Origin: Cupriavidus necator
GTDB taxonomy: Bacteria > Pseudomonadota > Gammaproteobacteria > Burkholderiales > Burkholderiaceae
Direction: 5' to 3'
Assembly: GCA_022041995.1 (NCBI GenBank)
Contig: CP074381.1
Location: 1,674,001-1,738,000 of the forward strand
DNA length: 64,000 nucleotides
The number at the start of each line of letters is the position of its first letter. Within the stretch, counting starts at the first letter, position 1. The notes beneath the pieces are model-generated. The model saw only the letters and a list, made by a program, of their open reading frames with translations. It was not told the origin of the DNA and ran no database searches. Below, in pieces: positions 58,012 through 64,000 of the stretch. The translations under genes and the position numbers were made by a program.

Positions 58012-58401
58012 ATGGCCAATCCCATCCAGACGCGCTTGCCCGCGCCGTCACAGCCATTCTCCTGGGCGACGCATGCCGGCTCGCTGATGTTCACCGCCCA
58101 CGGCGCGGTGGACAGCGCAGGCCAGATCGCCGGCGCCGATATCACGGCGCAGGCGCGGCTCACCTTCGACAACCTCGTCGCCGCCGTGGCCGCTGCGGGG
58201 GCCTCCATGACCGACGTGGCGCAGGTGCTGATCTACATGCGCGATGCGCGCGACATGGCGGCGATCGATGTCGTGTACCGCGAATATTTCACCGCACCGT
58301 ATCCCAATCGCGCCTCGGTCGCGGTGGCGGGCTTCGTCCACCCGGCGATGCTGATCGAGGTCGTCGCCTACGTCCACATCCTGCCGAAGCCCGGCGTCTG
58401 A
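58012..58401 (+). CDS. RidA-family enamine/imine deaminase
   Basis: A 129-residue RidA/YjgF/UK114-family protein with AGSLMFTAHGAVDSAGQIAG, DVAQVLIYMRDARDMAAIDV and YFTAPYPNRASVAVAGF. RidA removes reactive enamines and imines formed by PLP enzymes, which fits its place after an aminotransferase gene. The family arginine lies in PNRASV. Confidence 0.88.
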   Translation: MANPIQTRLPAPSQPFSWATHAGSLMFTAHGAVDSAGQIAGADITAQARLTFDNLVAAVAAAGASMTDVAQVLIYMRDARDMAAIDVVYREYFTAPYPNRASVAVAGFVHPAMLIEVVAYVHILPKPGV

Positions 58402-58471
58402 CAGCACGAATACCCCCGGCGCCGTAGAGCACGGGACAAAAAAATTGACTACCAACTGGAGGAGCAATCCA

Positions 58472-59536
58472 ATGAGGAGAGCAGCAATCCCGCTGATGCT
58501 GGGAGCCCTGACCGTGGGCGACGCATCCGCGCAGGGCTCGGTGACGTTGTATGGCATTGTCGACCAGAGCCTGCGCTTCACCACCCATGCCAACACCGCC
58601 AACGACCACAAGGTCGAACTGACCAACGGCGCGGTGACCAACAGCCGCTTCGGCCTCAGGGGCGAGGAAGCGCTGGGCGGGGGGCTGAAGGCCACCTTCC
58701 GGCTGGAGAATGGCTTCGACCCCGACACCGGCAATGCCAACCAGAACGGCCGGCTGTTCGGGCGCTACGCATATGTCGGGCTGTCCGGCAGCCTGGGCAC
58801 GATCCGGCTCGGGCGCCAGGCGACCGAAGGCTTCAATCTGTTCGGCGAATACGACCCGCTGACCATCGGCAACTACACCGCCAATGCGTGGCCGTACTTC
58901 ATGACCATCGGCCGCCTCGACAACATGGTCAGCTATGACGGCAGCTTTGGCGGCCTCAGCGTCGGCGCGAGCTACGCGCTCGGGGAGCAGCCTGGCAGCC
59001 TGGGCCGCAATGCCTACTGGGGTGCGCGCGCGGCCTACGCCATCGGCAACTTCAGCGTCGGCGCCGTGTACCAGGAAACGCGCGACCAATCTGATCAGGC
59101 CCAGCGCATGTGGGGTGCGGCCGCGCGCTACGCTGCCGGACCGGCAAAGCTGTTCGTCGGCTACCTTGGCGGCAAGGATGCCACCGGGTTTATCGACGGC
59201 GCACTGAACGATGCCTCCGGCACCGTCAGCTACGGCTCGTACACGGCAAATCCGCGCAAGGACAGCACCTTCTACGCCGGTGCCACCTATCAGGCCACCG
59301 CCGCGCTGGCGCTGACGGGCGCGTTCTATTACGACGACATCCGCAACGTGAACGGCATCGGCGGCAATCGTGGCAAGCGCTATGCTGGCGTGCTGCTGGC
59401 TGAGTACGCGCTGTCCAGGCGCACGCAGCTGTACGGTACGGTGGACCACAACGTCGTCAGTGGCGGCGCGGCGACCGAACTGCCGGGCCGTGGCAACCAG
59501 ACTGGCGCTTCCGTCGGCATCCGACACATCTTCTGA
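58472..59536 (+). CDS. Outer-membrane porin (Gram-negative general porin type)
   Basis: A 354-residue trimeric porin with an intact frame. GGAGGAG precedes the ATG at 58472. The signal peptide ends near GDASAQ, before GSVTLYGIVDQSLRF. SRFGLRGEEALGGGLKATFR and the terminal GASVGIRHIF with C-terminal Phe are typical. It is only moderately similar to the porin at 5771. It lies between ridA and the permease, so amino-acid entry is plausible. Confidence 0.93.
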   Translation: MRRAAIPLMLGALTVGDASAQGSVTLYGIVDQSLRFTTHANTANDHKVELTNGAVTNSRFGLRGEEALGGGLKATFRLENGFDPDTGNANQNGRLFGRYAYVGLSGSLGTIRLGRQATEGFNLFGEYDPLTIGNYTANAWPYFMTIGRLDNMVSYDGSFGGLSVGASYALGEQPGSLGRNAYWGARAAYAIGNFSVGAVYQETRDQSDQAQRMWGAAARYAAGPAKLFVGYLGGKDATGFIDGALNDASGTVSYGSYTANPRKDSTFYAGATYQATAALALTGAFYYDDIRNVNGIGGNRGKRYAGVLLAEYALSRRTQLYGTVDHNVVSGGAATELPGRGNQTGASVGIRHIF

Positions 59537-59597
59537 GCATCGATCAAACATTATCCAACGAGGGAACGGCGCGTCTGCCGTCCCCGAGGAGTGGTTC

Positions 59598-61028
59598 ATG
59601 ACAAATTCCACGCAGCAATTCCAGCAGATCGTCGAGCGGGAGAAGGGCCTACGGCGTACCCTAAGCGCCTCGCAGATGGCTATGATCGCCATCGGCGGAG
59701 CCATCGGCACGGGCCTCTTTCTTGGCAGCGGGTTCGCCATCGGCTTTGCCGGTCCTGGCGTGCTGGTGAGCTATGCGATTGGCGCGTTCATCGCACTGAT
59801 CCTGATGGGCTGCCTTGCCGAGATGACGGTGGCGCACCCGACTTCCGGATCGTTCGGCGCCTATGCCGAGCATTACATCAGCCCGCTGGCAGGATTCTTG
59901 GTGCGCTATAGCTACTGGGCCTGCATCGTGCTGGCGGTCGGCGCCGAGGTAACGGCGACCGCGTTGTATATGAAGTACTGGTTTCCGGCCGTGCCCGGCT
60001 GGTTCTGGATCGTGTCGTTCTCGGGTGCGCTGGTGCTGGTCAATGCGCTGAGCGTCAATATCTTCGGCGCGGTCGAGTACTGGTTCTCTGTGATCAAGAT
60101 CGCCGCGATCGTCGGCTTTATCGTGCTGGCGGCGTATGTCGTCTTTGGTGCGCCAGAGCTCGTGTCCGGCGGCGCGCAGCGCGCAGGCTTCCATCACTAC
60201 ACGGCACACGGCGGGTTCTTCCCGAAAGGGCTGTGGGGCATGTGGGTGGCAGTGATCATCTCCATCTTCAGCTACCTGAGCATCGAGATGATCGCCGTGG
60301 CCGCCGGCGAAGCCGAGGACCCCGAGCGCGCCGTGACGCGTGCCTTCCGCTCGACCATGCTGCGGCTGGTGCTGTTCTACCTGCTGACACTGGCGCTGAT
60401 GCTGGCGATCATACCGTGGACCGCTGCCGGCCATGACCAGAGCCCCTTCGTTAAGGTGATGGCGGCGATCGGCATTCCCGGCGCCGGCGGCGTGATCAAC
60501 TTCGTGGTTCTGGTGGCGGCGCTGTCGTCGATGAACAGCCAGCTCTACATCACTACGCGCATGATGTTCAGCCTGTCGCGCGCCGGCTATGCGCCCGTGC
60601 GCCTCGGCCAGGTCAACGCGCGCGGCGTGCCGCTGTCGGCGCTGCTACTGTCGACCGGCGGCATTGCGGTCGCAACGCTGCTGAGCATCGTGTATCCGGA
60701 GTCATCGTTTACCATCATGATGGCGATCTCGATGTTCGGCGCCATGTTCACGTGGATGATGATCTTCGTCACCCACTTCTTCTTCCGGCGCGCGTGGCAG
60801 GCGCGCGGAAACGCGCCGCTGCGCTTTCGCATGTGGGGTTTCCCGATGCTGACGCTCTTGGGCGCGGGCCTGATGCTCGCCATCATGCTGACGACGCTGG
60901 CCACCGACGAGTTCCGTATGACGCTTGTCTTCGGCGCGACCTTCCTGGTTTTCCTGACTGCCGCATACTTCGGCTGGTATCGCAGTCGCCGTGCCGGCAC
61001 GACGATAGCCGAAAGAAAGGCGGTCTGA
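59598..61028 (+). CDS. Amino-acid permease (APC family, AroP/GABA-permease-like)
   Basis: Twelve-helix inner-membrane transporter of 476 residues. The N-terminal signature is MIAIGGAIGTGLFLGSGFAI, and SYLSIEMIAVAAGEAEDPER is typical of the amino-acid transporter branch. GAGG-type sequence precedes the ATG at 59598. It closes the set of aminotransferase, RidA and porin genes. An aromatic or other neutral amino acid is the likely substrate, inferred from context. Confidence 0.9.
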   Translation: MTNSTQQFQQIVEREKGLRRTLSASQMAMIAIGGAIGTGLFLGSGFAIGFAGPGVLVSYAIGAFIALILMGCLAEMTVAHPTSGSFGAYAEHYISPLAGFLVRYSYWACIVLAVGAEVTATALYMKYWFPAVPGWFWIVSFSGALVLVNALSVNIFGAVEYWFSVIKIAAIVGFIVLAAYVVFGAPELVSGGAQRAGFHHYTAHGGFFPKGLWGMWVAVIISIFSYLSIEMIAVAAGEAEDPERAVTRAFRSTMLRLVLFYLLTLALMLAIIPWTAAGHDQSPFVKVMAAIGIPGAGGVINFVVLVAALSSMNSQLYITTRMMFSLSRAGYAPVRLGQVNARGVPLSALLLSTGGIAVATLLSIVYPESSFTIMMAISMFGAMFTWMMIFVTHFFFRRAWQARGNAPLRFRMWGFPMLTLLGAGLMLAIMLTTLATDEFRMTLVFGATFLVFLTAAYFGWYRSRRAGTTIAERKAV

Positions 61029-61189
61029 GGGCCGGGGTGCGCGAGGAGCGCCGACCTTGGGAAGCGAGCCGACTTTGCATGACGTCATTGTCGGCGCGTT
61101 CAAGAAGGCGCGCTTCGCTTCCATTGCCGGCCAGGAAGCGCCGCAACTCTCCTCGGTTGTGAATCTCGTTGCAGCGCGGCCACGCGGCA

Positions 61190-61325
61190 CGTTTTCTGCA
61201 GGCGGTCTTCCGTCGTATGGCGGTAGTCGATGCCGAAGGTCACGCTGTGGGCAGGCCCCGTGAACGCGAAGGTCCGCTGCACATTAGTGTCGACCGCGCC
61301 CCGGAGCTCTTGGTCCATTCCGGGC
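61190..61325 (-). pseudogene. TonB-dependent receptor fragment
   Basis: The minus strand reads MDQELRGAVDTNVQRTFAFT followed by HSVTFGIDYRHTTEDRL, a segment of the beta-barrel of TonB-dependent siderophore receptors. It is cut off on both sides. The remainder of 61029-61485 shows no gene. Confidence 0.5.
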
Positions 61326-61485
61326 GCGTCTCAGGGTTGAGAGGGAAGGTACAAGATTGAGTCATCCGGGTATTGCGCAGATGATGAACACGGGCTATAG
61401 TTCGGCCTCTTGCAGCAGGGCACGGTCGGCAAGGGAAGGTTGGTAGGCGTTGTAGGCTTATGATTTGTAAGGAAATCCGGTTCCC

Positions 61486-61529
61486 TTACAAGGCATAGGT
61501 CGGGGGTTCGAACCCCTCAGCACCCGCCA
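61486..61529 (+). repeat. tRNA-Val-like 3' remnant, possible attachment site
   Basis: TTACA at 61486 (like the anticodon loop of tRNA-Val UAC) leads into a T-arm GGGGGTTCGAACCCC and an acceptor strand AGCACCCGCCA ending at 61529. No matching 5' half (GGGTGCT plus D-arm) exists upstream. Immediately before it, TTGTAAGG and CCTTACAA form an 8-bp inverted repeat. A 3' tRNA half beside intact tRNA genes is what integrase-mediated insertion leaves behind. Confidence 0.5.
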
Positions 61530-61577
61530 CTCTCCATCGCAAGGACATGTGCATCGCCGCCAGCAAGCACCGACACA

Positions 61578-61654
61578 GGAGTGGTAGTTCAGTCGGTTAG
61601 AATACCGGCCTGTCACGCCGGGGGTCGCGGGTTCGAGTCCCGTCCACTCCGCCA
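61578..61654 (+). tRNA. tRNA-Asp (GTC)
   Basis: A complete 77-nt tRNA with encoded CCA. The acceptor GGAGTGG (61578-61584) pairs with CCACTCC. The anticodon stem CCGGC/GCCGG surrounds CTGTCAC with anticodon GTC at 61612-61614. The T-arm is GCGGGTTCGAGTCCCGT. A terminator follows at 61665. Confidence 0.95.
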
Positions 61655-61664
61655 GTTTTAAGGA

Positions 61665-61690
61665 AACGCCCGCGTTAGCGGGCGTTTTTT
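61665..61690 (+). terminator. Terminator after tRNA-Asp
   Basis: AACGCCCGC and GCGGGCGTT form a 9-bp stem with loop GTTA, followed by TTTT. Confidence 0.85.
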
Positions 61691-61699
61691 CATTTGTGC

Positions 61700-61805
61700 G
61701 GAGTGGAGGAAGCCGCCTGCGCGGCTTCCGGCGGGAATCGAAGGGCTGCGCTTGCAAGCGCAGCCGCGGCCCGCGGGACGTGGGCGAGTCCCGTCCACTC
61801 CGCCA
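61700..61805 (+). ncRNA. tRNA-Asp-like relic with a replaced interior
   Basis: This 106-nt stretch starts GGAGTGG and ends CGAGTCCCGTCCACTCCGCCA, identical to the acceptor strands and 3' end of the tRNA-Asp just upstream, so a perfect 7-bp acceptor stem plus GCCA remains. The interior is not a tRNA: it holds a hairpin GAAGCCGC/GCGGCTTC and a perfect palindrome GGCTGCGCTTG/CAAGCGCAGCC, and the T-loop has lost TTC. A near copy of the tRNA-Asp terminator follows. It may be a decayed tandem tRNA-Asp or a tRNA-like transcript; expression is unknown. Confidence 0.45.
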
Positions 61806-61813
61806 GTTTTGTT

Positions 61814-61841
61814 GAAAACGCCCGCATCAGCGGGCGTTTTC
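61814..61841 (+). terminator. Second copy of the tRNA terminator
   Basis: AAAACGCCCGC and GCGGGCGTTTT form an 11-bp stem around ATCA. The sequence parallels that at 61665-61690, so the tRNA 3' end and terminator were duplicated together. Confidence 0.75.
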
Positions 61842-61946
61842 ATTTGCTCCCCCATGTTTCCCACCCTGCACAAAGGGTGCGTGCCCAGCGGCTCCTGATA
61901 GAATTGCGGAGTTTGTCTTTCGTGCCAATCCACTACCCGAATCCGC

Positions 61947-63881
61947 ATGCTTGATTTCGTACGCAACAACCGGCGCCTGATGCTCTTGCTGCTGCTGGTG
62001 CTTGTTTTCCCGTCGTTCGTGTTCTTCGGCGTGGAAAGCTATTCGCGCTTCATGGACAGTTCGCACGATGCCGCCAAGGTCGACGGCCGCGCCATCAGCG
62101 TGCAGGAAATCGACAACGTCGTGCGCGACCAGAGCGAACGCGCGCGCCAGATCCTGGGCGCGAGCTATGACCCGCGCCAGTTCGAGGGCCCGGGCGCACG
62201 CAAGGCCGTGCTGGACCAGCTGATCCTGCAACGCGTGATGGCCAGTGCCGTGGCGCGTGAGCACCTGACCGTGTCCGACGCCAAGCTGCTCGAGGAAATC
62301 AGCAACCTGCCGGCGATCGCGCAACTGCCGCGCACCAAGGACGGCAAGGTCGACGACAAGGCCTACCTGCAGCTGCTGCAGTCGCAGGGCATGACGCCCG
62401 AGCAGTTCGATGCCCGCATGCGCTTCGAGCTTGCCACGCAGCAGTTGGGCGCATCGATCGCCGCGACGGCCTTCGTGCCCAAGTCGCTGCTCGAGCGCCT
62501 GATCGCCGTGCGCGACCAGCAGCGCGACGTGCAGGCGCTGCTGTTCAAGCCGGCCGGCTACACTGCCAAGGTGCAGCCCGATGCGGCCGCGCTGAAGGCC
62601 TACTATGACAGCCACCAGCAGGCCTTCTCGGTGCCGGAGCAAGCCAAGGTCGAGTACCTGTTGCTGTCGGGCGAGGCCCTGGCCGCGACGCAGGCGGTCA
62701 CGCCCGAAGAGCTGAAGTCCTACTACGACAGCAATATCGCGCGCTTCCGCATCGACGAGCAGCGCCGCGCCAGCCATATCCTGATCAGCGCGCCGAAGGA
62801 TGCGCCGGCCGCCCAGCGCCAGGCCGCGAAGGACAAGGCCACCAAGCTGCTGGAGGACCTGCGCAAGCACCCTGACACCTTCGCCGACGTGGCGCGCAAG
62901 AACTCGCAGGACCCGGGCTCGGCCGAGAAGGGCGGCGACCTGGGCTTCATGGGCCGCGGCGCGCTGGTCAAGCCGTTTGAGGACGCCATGTATGCGCTCA
63001 AGGATGGCCAGGTCAGCGACGTGGTGGAAACCGACTACGGCTACCACATCATCAAGCTGACCGGCATCAAGCCCGCCGAGACCAAGCCGCTGGAAGCCGT
63101 GCGCACGGAACTGGAAGCGGAGTTGCGCAAGCAGTTCGCCGACAAGAAGTTTGCCGAGCAGGCCGATGCCTTCGGCAATACCGTCTATGAGCAGGCAGAC
63201 AGTCTCAAGGCCGCCGCCGACAAGTTCAAGCTGACTATCCAGACCGCTGACAACGTCACGCGCCAGCCGAACCCGGCGCTTGGCGCGCAGAGCCCGCTCA
63301 ACAACGACAAGCTGCTCAAGGCGCTGTTCAGCGACGACGCGATCAAGAACAAGCGCAACACCGAGGCCGTCCAGGTGGCCCCGAACACGCTGGTGGCCGC
63401 GCGCATCGTCGAATACCGCCCGGCGGCCGTGCGCAAGTTCGAGGAAGTCGAAGCCAAGGTGCGCGAGGGCTATATCGCCCAGCAGGCGGCCGAACTGGCG
63501 CGCAAGGACGGCGAGGCTCGTCTTGCTGCGCTGAAGAAGGCAGACAGCGCCGACGGCTTTGGCGCGGTGCAGACCGTCTCGCGCGCCAAGGCCGAGGGCA
63601 TCGCGCCGCAGGCCGTGGAGGCTGTGATGCGCGCCGATGCCGCGAAGCTGCCGGCGGTCGTGGGTGTCGACCTGGGCGCCCAGGGCTATGCGGTCTATCG
63701 CATTACCAAGGTCAGCCAGCCTGCTCAGGCCAATCCGGCCCAGCGCCAGGCCGAAGCGCAGCAGCTGTCGCAACTGGCCGGCCAGACCGACCTGCAGGCC
63801 TTCTATGAAAGCCTGAAGGCCCGCGCCAAGGTCAAGATGCTGGCGCCGGTGGGTGCCACGCAGGCGCAAGGCGCCGAGTAA
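61947..63881 (+). CDS. ppiD: Periplasmic folding chaperone / peptidyl-prolyl isomerase PpiD
   Basis: A 644-residue membrane-anchored SurA/PpiD-type protein. One transmembrane helix lies near residues 10-30 (RLMLLLLLVLVFPSFVFFGV). A SurA_N-like chaperone region follows (KAVLDQLILQRVMASAVARE). A parvulin domain occupies roughly residues 270-370 (RRASHILISAPKDAPA; KGGDLGFMGRGALVKPFEDA; YGYHIIKLTGIKP). The protein helps outer-membrane proteins fold. The frame is intact, and a strong terminator follows the gene. Confidence 0.95.
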   Translation: MLDFVRNNRRLMLLLLLVLVFPSFVFFGVESYSRFMDSSHDAAKVDGRAISVQEIDNVVRDQSERARQILGASYDPRQFEGPGARKAVLDQLILQRVMASAVAREHLTVSDAKLLEEISNLPAIAQLPRTKDGKVDDKAYLQLLQSQGMTPEQFDARMRFELATQQLGASIAATAFVPKSLLERLIAVRDQQRDVQALLFKPAGYTAKVQPDAAALKAYYDSHQQAFSVPEQAKVEYLLLSGEALAATQAVTPEELKSYYDSNIARFRIDEQRRASHILISAPKDAPAAQRQAAKDKATKLLEDLRKHPDTFADVARKNSQDPGSAEKGGDLGFMGRGALVKPFEDAMYALKDGQVSDVVETDYGYHIIKLTGIKPAETKPLEAVRTELEAELRKQFADKKFAEQADAFGNTVYEQADSLKAAADKFKLTIQTADNVTRQPNPALGAQSPLNNDKLLKALFSDDAIKNKRNTEAVQVAPNTLVAARIVEYRPAAVRKFEEVEAKVREGYIAQQAAELARKDGEARLAALKKADSADGFGAVQTVSRAKAEGIAPQAVEAVMRADAAKLPAVVGVDLGAQGYAVYRITKVSQPAQANPAQRQAEAQQLSQLAGQTDLQAFYESLKARAKVKMLAPVGATQAQGAE

Positions 63882-63918
63882 GCGCCCAATCAGCCCGGGC
63901 AGCACCGCTGCAAGCAAG

Positions 63919-63947
63919 AACCCCTGCCAGGCGGCAGGGGTTTTTTT
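63919..63947 (+). terminator. Terminator after ppiD
   Basis: AACCCCTGCC and GGCAGGGGTT stems around AGGC, followed by a T7 run. It also lies just before the stop of a converging gene. Confidence 0.9.
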
Positions 63948-63955
63948 GTTTATTC

Positions 63956-64000
63956 TTACTTCGCGCCGCTGCGCTTGAGCATCGGCTTGAGCTGCGGCCA
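63956..64000 (-). CDS. C-terminal end of a converging gene
   Basis: The minus strand from the window edge reads WPQLKPMLKRSGAK followed by TAA at 63956-63958. It converges on the ppiD terminator, which suggests a real gene end. Only 14 residues are visible, so the product cannot be named. Confidence 0.4.
   Translation of the reverse strand, partial: WPQLKPMLKRSGAK

Noticed and set aside
58289-59740. Minus-strand frame of about 480 codons opposite the second porin
   Set aside because: Shadow of the porin gene, which has signal peptide, barrel strands and C-terminal Phe.
61458-61969. Minus-strand ORFs reading GLEPATPGVTGRYSN and GSNPRP across the tRNA region
   Set aside because: These are the familiar false proteins from antisense translation of tRNA genes.
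61827-63917. Minus-strand open frame of about 690 codons opposite ppiD
   Set aside because: Leu/Arg/Gly/His-rich shadow without motifs; ppiD is unambiguous on the other strand.
1-64000. CRISPR arrays, prophage structural genes, secretion systems or restriction-modification genes
   Set aside because: No regularly spaced repeats and no such proteins were recognised anywhere in the window.

Overview
This window looks like a chromosomal segment of a high-GC beta-proteobacterium of the family Burkholderiaceae, most likely Cupriavidus or a close relative. The reasons are the codon bias, the sox/gbc/dgc gene order, the Bug-type solute receptors, two general porins of the Burkholderiaceae type, and the tRNA-Asp/ppiD neighbourhood at the right end. 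The genus is inferred from gene content, not from a database search.

Positions 1-28407 hold a nearly complete route from choline and glycine betaine to glycine. Uptake is by a betaine/choline-type ABC transporter (binding protein 23048-23911, ATPase and permease 25334-27380). The demethylation steps are glycine betaine monooxygenase GbcAB, dimethylglycine demethylase DgcAB with a dedicated EtfAB pair, and heterotetrameric sarcosine oxidase SoxBDAG. One-carbon units are handled by serine hydroxymethyltransferase, glutathione-independent formaldehyde dehydrogenase, formyl-THF deformylase PurU and a FolB-like enzyme attached to the sox operon. A porin, an MFS carrier, a membrane-dipeptidase homologue and a DUF5943 protein accompany the route. 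Two GbdR/GlxA-type AraC regulators flank it. Repeated sites of the form TGTCGG-N15-TGTCGG, with a TGCAA-like centre, lie upstream of the porin, fdhA and the transporter, and suggest one shared regulon.

Positions 28408-41500 are a mosaic. It holds a GcvT-like protein, a CitE-like lyase and an orphan branched-chain-type binding protein; a MocR regulator divergent from an NmrA-like reductase and a cupin; and an organic-acid set (Bug receptor, SDR, broken FAH hydrolase, 2-hydroxyacid dehydrogenase, HTH-citrate synthase). It ends at a junction of truncated genes: a Tat-type amidohydrolase relic, a small c-type cytochrome and a tyrosine-integrase relic.

Positions 41500-54100 hold a VOC protein, AmrS, a LysR-controlled Bug/maleylacetate-reductase/beta-propeller operon, a histidine phosphatase, a broken EEP nuclease, a CYTH-CHAD protein, a DUF421 protein and a topoisomerase IB. 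Positions 54100-61030 are an amino-acid set: aspartase, an IS3 relic, an Lrp regulator divergent from an aromatic aminotransferase, RidA, a porin and an amino-acid permease. From 61.2 kb come a TonB-receptor scrap, a tRNA-Val-like 3' remnant, an intact tRNA-Asp, a tRNA-Asp-like relic with a foreign interior, and ppiD.

At least 18 sites in otherwise well-conserved genes lack exactly one base, mostly in G/C runs. Because every one is a loss and essential family motifs resume immediately after it, I treat these as probable sequence errors and give the repaired extents. Genuine gene remnants (LysR, FAH, amidohydrolase, integrase, EEP, IS3, TonB receptor) are listed separately.
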